From positions 1 to 64,000 of the forward strand of contig NZ_JAAOEN010000020.1 in the NCBI RefSeq assembly GCF_011320225.1: 64,000 bases of DNA. The letters are read 5' to 3'. The notes beneath the pieces are model-generated. The model did no database searches and was not told the DNA's origin. It saw only the letters and a program-made list of their open reading frames with translations. A program made the position numbers and the translations under genes. The DNA comes from Phytoactinopolyspora limicola. GTDB taxonomy: Bacteria; Actinomycetota; Actinomycetes; Jiangellales; Jiangellaceae. Positions 42,181 through 52,818 of the stretch are shown here, one piece after another; position 1 is the stretch's first letter; each line of letters opens with the position of its first letter.

Positions 42181-42384
42181 TCAGATCGGGCGTACCTGAT
42201 CTGCCTGCGGGCCCTTCGGGCCTTGCGTGATCTCGAATTCCACGCGCTGGTTCTCATCCAGAGTGCGGTAGCCCTCTGTCTGGATGGCCGAGTAATGCAC
42301 GAAGACATCGGCTTCGCCGTTGTCCTGTGCGATGAAGCCGAAGCCCTTCTCGGCGTTGAACCACTTGACGGTTCCCTGTGCCAT
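42181..42384 (-). CDS. Cold-shock protein (CspA family)
   Basis: A 67-residue nucleic-acid chaperone: [20 protein letters not shown] with RNP1 KGFGFI and RNP2 VFVHY, exactly the size of actinobacterial Csp proteins. AGGAGG lies at a good distance before the ATG at 42384. A terminator-like hairpin lies about 100 bases upstream, so the gene has its own transcript or a structured leader. Confidence 0.95.
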   Translation of the reverse strand: MAQGTVKWFNAEKGFGFIAQDNGEADVFVHYSAIQTEGYRTLDENQRVEFEITQGPKGPQADQVRPI

Positions 42385-42486
42385 GTGCTGTGTCCTCCTA
42401 GGGGACGGTGTTCTTCTGGGTGCCGCGTGTTGCGACCCCCGGTTGCTGCTGCCGTCTCCCGCTACCGTGCTAGGCACAGAGAAGCG

Positions 42487-42516
42487 AAAAACGCCCGCTA
42501 TAACAATCCACGGGCG
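42487..42516 (-). terminator. Intrinsic terminator after ung
   Basis: On the minus strand, arms CGCCCG and CGGGCG (42511-42516 and 42492-42497) are followed by TTTTT (42487-42491). It lies about 135 bases past the ung stop and 100 bases before the csp start. The loop is A/T-rich. It could also be part of the csp leader. Confidence 0.55.
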
Positions 42517-42649
42517 GTCAAGGACGTGCGAGGAACTGTTACTGCAACCGCGGAAACAGTACCACCTTGAGCCCGCGACCCGCAGCATACGATGTTCGCT
42601 CTTTTTGTCAAAGGGCCCTTCCGCACAGTGAGCAATCCAGCGATATCTG

Positions 42650-43363
42650 TTAAGAAAGTTTCCAGTCTATCTCTTCCAATCCGAGGCCACTCAAGAGGTC
42701 GTTGGCGCGGCTAAAGGGACGCGATCCAAAGAATCCGTTATGAGCAGACATCGGGCTCGGATGAGCCGACTCGATGCACGGTGTATCTCCCAGCAAGGGC
42801 CGCAGGTTGCGGGCGTCGCGACCCCACAAGATCGCCACGAACGGGGTGTCTCGAGCCACCAGCGCTCGAATGGCCTGTTCAGTCACTGTCTCCCACCCTT
42901 TGCCCCGGTGTGCGGCGGGCTTACGGGGGATAACGGTCAACGCCCGGTTGAGGAGAAGGACCCCACGCTCGGCCCATGGCGAAAGATCACCGTTGCTGGG
43001 TGGGGGATATCCGAGATCGGCACAATACTCCCGAAATATATTGATCAAACTCGGTGGGAGTGGCCGAACGTGGGGCGCGACAGAGAAGCTGAGGCCCACC
43101 GCGTGTCCAGGTGTCGGATAGGGATCCTGGCCGACGATCAGCACTCGGACGTCGGCAAACGGCTGGGTGAAGGCGCGCAGGACGTTGGGCCCTTCGGGCA
43201 GGTAGGACCGTCCGGCCGCGATCTCCGCGCGGAGGAACTCACCCATGGCCGCGACCTGACTGGCGACGGGTTCGAGCGCCTGGGCCCAACCGGGCTCGAC
43301 GAGTTCGGCTAGGGGGCGTGGCTCTGCCATGGGTGGCAACTCTAGTGGGACTCCAGCGCTCAC
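42650..43363 (-). CDS. ung: Uracil-DNA glycosylase (family 1)
   Basis: A 237-residue repair enzyme that excises uracil from DNA. Motif [18 protein letters not shown] carries the catalytic Asp, and the DNA-intercalation motif is [17 protein letters not shown]. Two starts are possible: GTG at 43363 or ATG at 43330 ([10 protein letters not shown]), neither with a strong ribosome binding site. I list the longer one. Confidence 0.95.
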   Translation of the reverse strand: MSAGVPLELPPMAEPRPLAELVEPGWAQALEPVASQVAAMGEFLRAEIAAGRSYLPEGPNVLRAFTQPFADVRVLIVGQDPYPTPGHAVGLSFSVAPHVRPLPPSLINIFREYCADLGYPPPSNGDLSPWAERGVLLLNRALTVIPRKPAAHRGKGWETVTEQAIRALVARDTPFVAILWGRDARNLRPLLGDTPCIESAHPSPMSAHNGFFGSRPFSRANDLLSGLGLEEIDWKLS

Positions 43364-43793
43364 GTGAGCCCGCAGTGCCGCGTGCTGGCATGCCGCCGTT
43401 TCACCGGTTACGCCACCGAGGGGTCAGCGCGTCCCTACCGTGTTGCGACATCGTTATCGAAACGATGGTTCGCGGTGTCCGGATTACCCAGTCCGCACAG
43501 GCCGCCATAACCTCAGTTCGACCGGTGATGTCCATCACGCCAGCCGGTGGACGCTCGGCCGGCCCGAAGCGCAGTACGCCGAGGCCACCACGTGTTTCGA
43601 CGCGGGTAGGGCAGCGTTCACACCGGGTACCTTGCGCTAGTGTTCATCTCGAAGCCTTAGAGTCCGAACTCGGAGGTTCGTTGGCGGCAGAGACGGCGAC
43701 AGCGGATCTTTGGTAGACGACAATGGCATTCCAACCCGTCCGGCCATGCGAGGCACCGCCTCCAAGAGACCATCGCTCGTGAGGAAGATACTC
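43364..43793. other. Spacer between ung and DUF47 gene
   Basis: No gene is supported. It holds a stem-loop CATCGTT/AACGATG (43449-43467) and two GTTCA-type sites (43616-43620 and 43642-43646, as GTTCACACCGG and GTTCATCTCGA) that resemble PhoP box half-sites but are 26 bases apart, not adjacent. The downstream gene belongs to phosphate metabolism, which makes the sites worth noting. Evidence is weak. Confidence 0.35.
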
Positions 43794-44417
43794 GTGCGCC
43801 TACGGATGCGACACTCCCCAGGTGACCCCATCTTCTATGACCTGTTCACGGCCTCGGCCCAGAACCTCCGGGCTGGGGTGCGGGTGCTGTCGGAGGCGCT
43901 TGCCCCGGACGCGGATCGGGCCGCCTTGGTCGCCACCCTCAAAGACATCGAACACACCGGCGACGAACACACCCACGACATAGTCAAACGGGTCAACTCG
44001 GGGACCAAACCACCGTTCCACCGCGACGACATCTACCGCCTCGCCGGTAGCCTCGACGACGTTCTGGACGACGTCGAGGCGGCCTTGGATTTTATGGTGT
44101 TGTACCGCGTCAAGGACCTCCCCACCGGGGTGGCGGCGATGGTGGACGTCCTCGACCGGGCCGCCGAGCTGACCGCTGAGGCGATGCCGCGGCTACGGAC
44201 CGCGAGCCAGCTCACCAAGTACTGGATCGAGATCAACCGGCTGGAGAACGAAGCCGATCAAACCTATCGGCGGCTCCTCGCCCGGATATTCTCAGGTGAA
44301 TACGATGCGTTGACCGTCCACAAGCTGAAGGACGTAATCGAGATTCTGGAGTCCGCGGTCGACGGTTTCGAGCGCGTCGCCAACATCGTCGAGCAGATCG
44401 CGCTCAAGGAATCCTGA
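43794..44417 (+). CDS. DUF47/PhoU-like phosphate accessory protein
   Basis: A 207-residue all-helical protein (FYDLFTASAQNLRAGVRVLSE; DIEHTGDEHTHDIVKRVN; YRLAGSLDDVLDDVEAALDF; EINRLENEADQTYRR) of the Pit accessory family. Relatives modulate low-affinity phosphate uptake through Pit. No pit gene is adjacent here, but polyphosphate genes follow. I chose the GTG at 43794 with GAGGAAG upstream, giving the usual length; the earlier ATG at 43710 adds unrelated sequence. Confidence 0.88.
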   Translation: MRLRMRHSPGDPIFYDLFTASAQNLRAGVRVLSEALAPDADRAALVATLKDIEHTGDEHTHDIVKRVNSGTKPPFHRDDIYRLAGSLDDVLDDVEAALDFMVLYRVKDLPTGVAAMVDVLDRAAELTAEAMPRLRTASQLTKYWIEINRLENEADQTYRRLLARIFSGEYDALTVHKLKDVIEILESAVDGFERVANIVEQIALKES

Positions 44418-44462
44418 CCACACCCTGGACCCCACGGCCTGGGCGCGGCGCCGTTTCGCGCG

Positions 44463-46013
44463 TCAGCTGGCGAACCAGCGGCGCCAACGGGCCCGCCGGG
44501 CCACCGCCCATGCCTGTGCGAACTGTTCCCGGGCTGCCCGGGTGTAGCCGTCCTCCGTGGCAGCGAGTGTGCGCAACCCAGCGGCGACATCGCTGTCGGC
44601 GCACTGGTCGGCCAACCGCCGCACCAACTTCCCTGCCTGGACAGCGTCTTGATGTTCACCCAACAGGTCGGTGAGCCGTTCCATTTGCGCAGCGAACTCG
44701 GCGGCGGGCGCGCCCAAAGCGGGTGCGACCGCCTCCGCGGCGTACCGGGCGCGTTTGGCCCGCAGCCGGACGTCATGCCACTCGTCGTCGGGGGAATGCG
44801 GGGTCAGGGCGTCGGCGGCACCGGACAGCCGCACCCAGGCCCTCCGCACCAGGATGGGGAGCACCTCTCGTCCCGCGGTGTCGGCGCGGGCGGTGAGCGG
44901 AGGTTGGCTGCCCGTCCGGGCGAGTTCCTCATGGAGGGCGAGGTAGCGGTGGGAGTCGAGGAGATCGAGGGCGTCCGCCCGGGCCTGCCCGGCGATGGTG
45001 TCGAGTTCCCGGGTGATCTCCGCACGGACCGGCTCGACGAGTGTCGGGTCGGTCAGTCGACGGGCATGGGCTCGCAGCCGTGCCCGCAATACCTCGGCCT
45101 CGCGGAGGTCGTTCAGGCCGCGGGCGAACCAGGTCAGCTCGGAGCGCAGATGCCGGGTCCAGTCGGGATCGAGCAGCGGCCGGAAGGTGCGCAGGGCCGC
45201 TCGCAGCCGCCGGGCGCAGACCCGCATCCGGTGCACCGCCTCGTCGGTCGCCTCCGGGTGGCTACGGAACGCGATGTCCGCGCGCCGTAGGTTTCGGACG
45301 TGCAGCGCCGCATAAGCCGCCGCGGTGGCCCCCGCCGGTCCGTCCGGATCCGGCGCCGGGAGTGTTGGCACCTCCGGCTCCGCGGCTGCCGCTGGGCCGA
45401 GCGCCCGCACGACCTTGGCGACGAACTCACCCTGCACCGCCCCGGCCGTCGTCAACGCGTCGACGAGGCTGTGCACCAAGGGGCCGCCGGCGCGCTCCTC
45501 CAGCTCAAGTTCCCGGAACCGGGCGGTGACGGTGCCATCGGGTGCGACGACGCGCACGGTGTCGTCGACGAGCTCCGCGATCGGTGCGCCGGCCCCACCG
45601 TAGACACGCCGCATCGACCGGTCGGTGCGGAGGGTCGAGACGGGCCGCACCGGTGCGCCACGCACGATGACGCGGACCACTCGCAGCAACTCGTCGGGCG
45701 GGGAATCGGCAGACACCACTAGCGGCAGCCGGACTTCGTCGCGGACTCCGGGGATCGTCGGATCGGCGGGAATCTTCAACTGCCAGCCTTCGTCGTCGCC
45801 GGTGCGTCGGCGTAGGGTGACACCCTCGCGGGCCAGCCGAAGGTCGGTGGTGTCGAAGTACGTGGATTCGAGCCGCACCATGCCGGCATCCTCGACGGAG
45901 GCGACACCGGTGACGGCGTGCAGATCAGGAACCTGGAACAGGCCGTGGACACGGAACTTGTGCTCGACCTCGCGTTCTGTGCGAGGACGCAGCACCCGTT
46001 CCGGCTCCGTCAC
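44463..46013 (-). CDS. CYTH and CHAD domain protein
   Basis: A 516-residue protein. The CYTH domain (about 10-200) has the ExExK motif in REVEHKF and FDTTDLRLAREGVTLRRR. The C-terminal CHAD domain (about 230-510) has HRMRVCARRLRAALRTFRPLL and further paired Arg/Lys helices such as RAKRARYAAEA, which bind polyphosphate. CYTH enzymes hydrolyse tri- or polyphosphates. The gene follows ppk by 40 bases on the same strand, so the pair probably makes and binds or degrades polyphosphate. GGGAGGAC precedes the GTG at 46013. Confidence 0.93.
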   Translation of the reverse strand: MTEPERVLRPRTEREVEHKFRVHGLFQVPDLHAVTGVASVEDAGMVRLESTYFDTTDLRLAREGVTLRRRTGDDEGWQLKIPADPTIPGVRDEVRLPLVVSADSPPDELLRVVRVIVRGAPVRPVSTLRTDRSMRRVYGGAGAPIAELVDDTVRVVAPDGTVTARFRELELEERAGGPLVHSLVDALTTAGAVQGEFVAKVVRALGPAAAAEPEVPTLPAPDPDGPAGATAAAYAALHVRNLRRADIAFRSHPEATDEAVHRMRVCARRLRAALRTFRPLLDPDWTRHLRSELTWFARGLNDLREAEVLRARLRAHARRLTDPTLVEPVRAEITRELDTIAGQARADALDLLDSHRYLALHEELARTGSQPPLTARADTAGREVLPILVRRAWVRLSGAADALTPHSPDDEWHDVRLRAKRARYAAEAVAPALGAPAAEFAAQMERLTDLLGEHQDAVQAGKLVRRLADQCADSDVAAGLRTLAATEDGYTRAAREQFAQAWAVARRARWRRWFAS

Positions 46014-46053
46014 GTTGTGTCCTCCCACTGGGGGGCGTCGATTCCGCGCCGCA

Positions 46054-48144
<2,091 letters not shown>

Positions 48145-48225
48145 GGTGTCACGTCTGCGTTAACCGCAGGTAGCGCTCGTCGGTCCGATCCGCGACGACC
48201 GGCCCGGAAGGTGACCGACAGGTGT

Positions 48226-49146
48226 TCAACCCGTACGCCGGTACGCCACGTCGATAGCGTGGCGGCTGAAACCGAGGCGCTCGTACACGTGTAATGCGGC
48301 TGTGTTGTCTCCCTCGACGTACAGCATGATCTCCTCGACGCCGGGTTGCCGGGCCAGGTGGGTCAGTCCCACAGCGGTCAGATGCGAACCCAGGCCCGAG
48401 CCCTGCGCCGCTGGGGTCACGCCCAGGACGTACACCTCACCCAGCGGGGCGCTGTCCCCTTCCGCGAGATGCACCTTGGTCCAGTGGAACCCGAGCACCT
48501 GACCTTCGGCGTCGACAGCGAGGAAAAACCCCGCCGGGTCGAAGCTGGGATCGGACTGTGCGGCGCGGATGTCGGCGATGGTGCGGTGCCCCTGCTCCGG
48601 ATGCCAGGAGAAGGCGGCGGCGTTGGCCGCCACCCACGCGGCTTCGTCCTGGCCCGGCACGAACGAGCGGATGGTCACGCCGTCCGGCGGTGTGGTTTCA
48701 GGCACTGCCAGGAGGGCCGGACGGCGCAGTTGAAGCAGCTCCCGGGCGCGTTCCAGGCCGGCGCGGCGCGCCAGGTCGCGGGCGGCGGGATGATCTCCGT
48801 GTGACCAAATCCACAGCTCTCCACTCGCTGTACTTAGGAGCTGCGACAGCAACGCCCGGCCGTGCCCTTGTCCTCGATGGTGCGGGGCGACCAGCAACTC
48901 GGCGGCTAGGCGGGTGCCTTGTCTGCCGGCGAAGGCGGCCCCGGCGAGCGGAGCGTTCCCGCCCCGCGGTGTGGCCTGGTCGACCGGGCGCAGGGCCAGT
49001 GCGATCTCAGTGGTGCCCGCCGCGGCGTGGTCCCAGAGATCGTCGGAGAACGGTGCCCGCCCGTCGGCGCGGCTGGCCTCGTCGGCGAGCGCCTGAACCT
49101 GGACGAGGGTGTCGTGATCGAAAACTGTGGCGTGGTCGATGTGCAC
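48226..49146 (-). CDS. mshD: Mycothiol synthase (MshD)
   Basis: A 306-residue double GNAT protein that acetylates Cys-GlcN-Ins, the last step of mycothiol synthesis. The N-terminal GNAT half has LLVAPHHRGQGHGRALL; the C-terminal catalytic half has EVYVLGVTPAAQGSGLGSHLT and LYVEGDNTAALHVYERLGF, the signature of MshD. Start is a GTG at 49146. It lies between glnR and ppk, as in mycobacteria, where glnR and mshD are adjacent. Its presence shows a mycothiol-producing actinobacterium. Confidence 0.95.
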   Translation of the reverse strand: MHIDHATVFDHDTLVQVQALADEASRADGRAPFSDDLWDHAAAGTTEIALALRPVDQATPRGGNAPLAGAAFAGRQGTRLAAELLVAPHHRGQGHGRALLSQLLSTASGELWIWSHGDHPAARDLARRAGLERARELLQLRRPALLAVPETTPPDGVTIRSFVPGQDEAAWVAANAAAFSWHPEQGHRTIADIRAAQSDPSFDPAGFFLAVDAEGQVLGFHWTKVHLAEGDSAPLGEVYVLGVTPAAQGSGLGSHLTAVGLTHLARQPGVEEIMLYVEGDNTAALHVYERLGFSRHAIDVAYRRTG

Positions 49147-49192
49147 GCGTGCATCATCTCCGATGTGGACCGCACTCCGGCACCGGCACGGT

Positions 49193-49987
49193 TCAGGTGT
49201 CGACGCGGACCGAGTCCAGGGCGACCGGGTTGGTGCGCCGTCGCTCAGCGGTTGAGTGGTGGTCGTCCGGCACGTCTACCACCGTCGACGCGGCCGCTTG
49301 CTGGCGTGATCCGCGTTGCTGGGGTGGCACGAACCGGTAGCCGACGTTGCGCACCGTGCCGATGAGCGACTCGTGTTCGGCACCCAGTTTGGCGCGCAGG
49401 CGCCGGACGTGGACATCGACCGTGCGGGTGCCCCCGAAGTAGTCATAACCCCAGACCTCCTGGAGCAGTTGTGCCCGGGTGAACACGCGACCTTGGTGTT
49501 GGGCGAGGAACTTCAACAGCTCGAACTCTTTGTAGGTCAGTTCCAGGACGCGGCGACCCACGCGGGCGGTATAGGTGGCCTCGTCGATGACGAGATCGCC
49601 GGATCGGATCTCATCGGGCTGGCTACCGCTGGCAGCGGCGAACCTGCCCTGCGCCAGGCGCAACCGCGCCTCGACCTCGGCCGGTCCCGCGGTGTCGAGG
49701 ATGACGTCGTCGACACCCCATTCCGCCGTGATCGCGGCGAGGCCACCTTCGGTCACGATGGCCAGCAGTGGTGCCTCGATGCCTGTGGTGCGTAGCAGGC
49801 GGGTCAGGCTGCGCGCTTGGTTCAGGTCACGCCGGGCGTCAACGGCGACGATGTCGCCGGCGGGAGCGTCGAGCAGGGCAGACGCCTCGGCGGGCATGAC
49901 CCGGGTGTCGTGAAGGAGCAGTCCGAGGGCGGGCAGGACCTCCTCGGGAGGTTCTGATGCGTGGGTGAGCAGGACGATGGTGGCCAT
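49193..49987 (-). CDS. glnR: Orphan response regulator GlnR
   Basis: A 264-residue OmpR-type regulator of nitrogen metabolism. The receiver-like domain has a degenerate phosphorylation pocket ([15 protein letters not shown]) and no kinase gene is nearby, as is known for GlnR. The winged helix reads [49 protein letters not shown]. Adjacent to mshD, the usual GlnR neighbourhood. GGGAGA precedes the ATG at 49987. A terminator-like hairpin lies in the leader. Confidence 0.92.
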   Translation of the reverse strand: MATIVLLTHASEPPEEVLPALGLLLHDTRVMPAEASALLDAPAGDIVAVDARRDLNQARSLTRLLRTTGIEAPLLAIVTEGGLAAITAEWGVDDVILDTAGPAEVEARLRLAQGRFAAASGSQPDEIRSGDLVIDEATYTARVGRRVLELTYKEFELLKFLAQHQGRVFTRAQLLQEVWGYDYFGGTRTVDVHVRRLRAKLGAEHESLIGTVRNVGYRFVPPQQRGSRQQAAASTVVDVPDDHHSTAERRRTNPVALDSVRVDT

Positions 49988-50009
49988 ATCTCGGTCTCCC
50001 TACGAACGC

Positions 50010-50043
50010 AAAAGGACCCGGGGAGCGCCCTCGCCCAGGTCCT
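50010..50043 (-). terminator. Terminator-like hairpin in glnR leader
   Basis: On the minus strand, AGGACCTGGG and CCCGGGTCCT (50034-50043 and 50013-50022) pair with one mismatch, an 11-base loop follows, and the stem ends in TTTT (50010-50013). It stands 22 bases before the glnR start. The gene upstream is divergent, so it cannot end that gene's message. It may be an attenuator. Confidence 0.55.
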
Positions 50044-50147
50044 AACTTGCCGAAAAGCATAACGAACCGTGGGGGAATCCGCCGAATCGGGACTCATGAT
50101 GGGCCGTCGGAGCTGGTTGTGAAGCTTCGATGTGATGTGATGGCCCC

Positions 50148-50408
50148 ATGGCGAAGGTCACGCTGCGTTACTGGGCCGCTCTGCGGGCAGCCGCCGGGGT
50201 GAGCGAAGACACCGTGGCTGCGGACACACTGGCCGAGGCGCTCATCGCCGCCCGCGCCATCCGGGAGCAACAGCCCCGGTTCGGCATCGTGCTGGACATC
50301 TGCGCGGTGGTCGTCGACGAGGTTCCGGTCGGGCGGAGGGACCCCGCAACGGTGTCGTTGAGTGATGGGTCGGTCGTCGATTTGCTGCCGCCGTTCGCGG
50401 GTGGCTGA
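50148..50408 (+). CDS. MoaD/ThiS-family sulfur-carrier protein
   Basis: An 86-residue ubiquitin-like protein ending in ...PPFAGG, the Gly-Gly tail that is adenylated and thiocarboxylated. The N-terminus VTLRYWAALRAAAG and VDLLPPFAGG are typical of MoaD. It would carry sulfur for molybdopterin, thiamine or another compound. It lies divergent to glnR and upstream of several sulfur-relay genes, which makes a sulfur-transfer role plausible. The activating enzyme gene is not in the window. Confidence 0.88.
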   Translation: MAKVTLRYWAALRAAAGVSEDTVAADTLAEALIAARAIREQQPRFGIVLDICAVVVDEVPVGRRDPATVSLSDGSVVDLLPPFAGG

Positions 50409-50667
50409 CAGGTGCAGGGGGTCCGTCCGGACATCCCGCAGGACATGAGGAGTATCTAGTGGCGGCGACGTCCGGTCCGCGACCGGCAACGGTTGTGGCG
50501 CACGTCACGCGGGGTGCGGGCAGGGATCGAGCGGCTGTTTCGCATGGTGGACAGGGCGGGAAAACGGGCCCGGGCTGACCAGGCAAATGCCGGTGATTGA
50601 TCGGACTGTTGTCGAGTTGTTGCCTAACCGGCGGAAGCGGACAGAATCGGTCTGTAAGGATTGACGG

Positions 50668-51561
50668 GTGCCTTCTGCCCGGTATTCCGTGATCGCTGCT
50701 GCGTTGGCAGGAGTGCTGGCTCTGGCGTCGGCGTCCAGCGTGCAGTTGATGGCCGGAGGGCTCGCCGTCGTCCAGGTTGTGTTTGCGATGGGCGTCATCC
50801 GCTCCTCGGGTATGCACTCGGCGCGGCCCGCGGCCTGGCTTGGGCTGGCTGGCGGCTGGACGGTCCTGATCTGGATCGAGCGAAGCGGTACTCCGGAGTT
50901 GGCTCCGATGGTGATCGTGCTGGGGCCTGCGGTCCTCGTGGCGTTCGTGGTCCAACTGCTGCGCAAGGACGGCCGTCCCGGCTTGAACAGCGCGCTGGCA
51001 CTGGTGGTCACCTCCTGTGTGCTCACCGCCCTACCCGCGGCCTGGCTGGCGGTGCGGGCTACCAGTGAGGGAGCGCAGATCGTCGGGTTGGCGCTGCTGG
51101 GAGTGGGGCTGGCCGCGTTGGCCGAGGTCCTGCCGATCTCGCGGGCGGTGCGCCGCGTGCTGGGAGTGCTGCTCGCCGCCGTCGGCGCCGCCGTTATGGG
51201 TGTGCTGGTCGACTCCGTGGGTGATGCCGTGCTGCCCGTCAGCGGTGTGGTGATAGCCGCGTTCGCTGGGGTGATGGCGGCGGTGACGTTCGCGATCGCC
51301 GACCGGCTGGCCGGGGAGGCCGGCCCGGTCGACGAACCCGTCCTGGTCGCGGTGCCCGAAGACGTCACTGTCCCAGACCTCCCAGCGGTCGGCCACGGCG
51401 GCGAGACCACGGCCGAGCCCGAGGCGCAGGTTGGTGCGTATTCACCCGCCGCGGCTCCGGCGAGGGTCGTGGCCGCCTCCATCGTTCCGCTGCGTATCGC
51501 CGCCCCTTTCGTCGCGGCCGCCCCGACCGCGTACGTACTAGGCCGGCTCCTGGTCGGTTGA
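50668..51561 (+). CDS. Multi-pass membrane protein, function unknown
   Basis: A 297-residue protein with six or more hydrophobic segments over the first 215 residues (for example VIAAALAGVLALASASSVQLM and LNSALALVVTSCVLTALPA), then a cytoplasmic or extracytoplasmic tail rich in Pro, Glu and Ala. I do not recognise the family, though similar genes lie beside glnR/thioredoxin-like genes in other actinobacteria. Starts with a GTG at 50668 and has only a very short leader. Confidence 0.7.
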   Translation: MPSARYSVIAAALAGVLALASASSVQLMAGGLAVVQVVFAMGVIRSSGMHSARPAAWLGLAGGWTVLIWIERSGTPELAPMVIVLGPAVLVAFVVQLLRKDGRPGLNSALALVVTSCVLTALPAAWLAVRATSEGAQIVGLALLGVGLAALAEVLPISRAVRRVLGVLLAAVGAAVMGVLVDSVGDAVLPVSGVVIAAFAGVMAAVTFAIADRLAGEAGPVDEPVLVAVPEDVTVPDLPAVGHGGETTAEPEAQVGAYSPAAAPARVVAASIVPLRIAAPFVAAAPTAYVLGRLLVG

Positions 51562-51657
51562 TCTGGCGCCATGGCGGTTAGCCGCGCTTGGGGGCTGCCG
51601 CCGCGAGCTGGCTTCGCTAGTCGGAACAACCACCGGCGGCTCGGGGTTGTACGCGTC

Positions 51658-52077
51658 ATGATCGAGGGTGTCGTTGTCGTGGCCGCCGTGTTGGTGGTTG
51701 CGACGATCTTCGGGCTGTGGCACCGCCGGCGTGATGGCGCGGTGCGCACCATGGGAGATGGTGGTGATGAGCGGCCCGCCTTGGTTGGTGCCGATCTGGG
51801 TGTCGAACTCGGCGCCAGGGCCACGCTCGTCCAGTTTTCGTCCGCGTTTTGCCAGCCGTGCCGGGCCGTCCGTGGCCGGCTGGCCCACGTGGCGGATCAG
51901 GTCGACGGCGTCCGTCATGTCGAGATCGACGCCGAACGCAACCTTGATCTGGTGCGGCGCTTGGGCATCGTCAAAACCCCCACCACGCTTGTGCTGGATG
52001 GCGCTGGGCGAATCGTCGCGCGGGCGTCTGGTGTCCCTAGCCTGGACGACGTCCACGCCGCGTTGCCGGCGACGTGA
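51658..52077 (+). CDS. Membrane-anchored thioredoxin-like protein
   Basis: A 139-residue protein with one N-terminal membrane helix (IEGVVVVAAVLVVATIFGLW) and a thioredoxin fold with active site C65-Q-P-C68 in QFSSAFCQPCRAVRG and a cis-Pro in VKTPTTLVLDG. It would exchange thiols or disulfides outside or inside the membrane. It precedes the leader peptide and the DUF4395/sulfurtransferase operon on the same strand, an association often seen in actinobacteria. The ATG at 51658 is chosen for the membrane anchor; an earlier in-frame start at 51571 is less likely. Confidence 0.85.
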   Translation: MIEGVVVVAAVLVVATIFGLWHRRRDGAVRTMGDGGDERPALVGADLGVELGARATLVQFSSAFCQPCRAVRGRLAHVADQVDGVRHVEIDAERNLDLVRRLGIVKTPTTLVLDGAGRIVARASGVPSLDDVHAALPAT

Positions 52078-52191
52078 GGCGGGGCCCGCGTTGGGGAGTC
52101 GATCAGAGCCGTGTGCTGAACTCGTTCCCGCGACGTGAGACTTGTTGTCTTGAAATATGAGACCGGGTGTGACGAATGCACGTTTGGGGCT

Positions 52192-52197
52192 TAGTCT
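52192..52197 (+). promoter_or_regulatory. -10 element of a leaderless uORF
   Basis: TAGTCT (52192-52197) ends seven bases before the GTG of the leader peptide, the usual distance from a -10 element to a leaderless start. TGTGAC at about 52168-52173 is a possible -35 with an 18-base spacer. Confidence 0.5.
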
Positions 52198-52204
52198 CGG
52201 TGAC

Positions 52205-52279
52205 GTGTTTCACGCAGAGCTGACTCGACGTCGCGCCATTGATTACCGGCGCGTGTCCACCATGCTCTGTATGTCCTGA
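52205..52279 (+). CDS. Leader peptide (Cys-type uORF) of the sulfurtransferase operon
   Basis: A 24-residue reading frame from GTG (52205) to TGA (52277-52279): N-terminal MFHAE, then LTRRRAIDYRRVST, then MLCMS. The LTRRRAIDxxRVS core is characteristic of short actinobacterial leader peptides (the Ms4527A-type group), which sit upstream of sulfur genes and contain Cys codons near their end. Here there is one Cys, in TMLCMS. A hairpin (52281-52325) and then the DUF4395 gene follow. Translation through the Cys codon probably adjusts expression of the operon to cysteine supply. The similarity is from memory of the family, so the call is mixed evidence. Confidence 0.75.
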   Translation: MFHAELTRRRAIDYRRVSTMLCMS

Positions 52280-52280
52280 C

Positions 52281-52325
52281 GGGAGCGGCCGGCCGGCGCG
52301 CAGCGTGGTCATTCTGCCCGCTCCC
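52281..52325 (+). promoter_or_regulatory. Attenuator-like hairpin after the leader peptide
   Basis: Perfect 8-base arms GGGAGCGG (52281-52288) and CCGCTCCC (52318-52325) start two bases after the leader stop codon; GGCCGGCC follows inside the loop. It can pair alternatively depending on ribosome position. It lies about 50 bases before the DUF4395 start. Confidence 0.55.
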
Positions 52326-52374
52326 TTACGTGTGCGCCTATTCCCCGGCCCGTCCACGTCAGGAGATCTCTACC

Positions 52375-52818
52375 ATGATCGATCCACGAGGCCCCCGTTT
52401 CGCCGCGGCGATCACGACCGTCGTGCTCGCTGTCGTGTTGATCACCGGTAACCCTTGGGTACTCGCTGTGCAGGCCGTGGTCTTCGCCATTGGCGCGGGC
52501 TGGGGTCCTGCGGCATCGCCCTACGGTTTGCTGTATGCCCGATTGGTCCGACCGCGCCTCGGTCCACCGGGAGAGCTCGAAGACGCCGCGCCGCCGCGAT
52601 TTGCCCAGGCCGTCGGACTCTTGTTCGCCATCGTCGGTTTGGTCGGGTTCGTCGCGGGGGCGACGGTGCTGGCCTACATCGCCGTCGGGGCGGCGCTGGC
52701 GGCGGCATTCCTCAACGCAGCCTTCGGCCTCTGCCTGGGGTGCGAGGTCTATTTGGCGTATCGCCGCATCGTTTCCGCCCGAAGTTCCAACAACACACCA
52801 CCGGAGGTCTCTCCATGA
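52375..52818 (+). CDS. DUF4395 membrane protein
   Basis: A 147-residue protein with four predicted helices (FAAAITTVVLAVVLITGNPWV; AVGLLFAIVGLVGFVAGATVL) and a conserved GLCLGCEVYLAYR cysteine pair near the C-terminus. DUF4395 genes commonly stand beside thioredoxin-like and sulfurtransferase genes and are thought to help in thiol or sulfane-sulfur transfer across the membrane. AGGAG precedes the ATG at 52375. The last bases overlap the sulfurtransferase ATG (ATGA). Confidence 0.88.
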   Translation: MIDPRGPRFAAAITTVVLAVVLITGNPWVLAVQAVVFAIGAGWGPAASPYGLLYARLVRPRLGPPGELEDAAPPRFAQAVGLLFAIVGLVGFVAGATVLAYIAVGAALAAAFLNAAFGLCLGCEVYLAYRRIVSARSSNNTPPEVSP

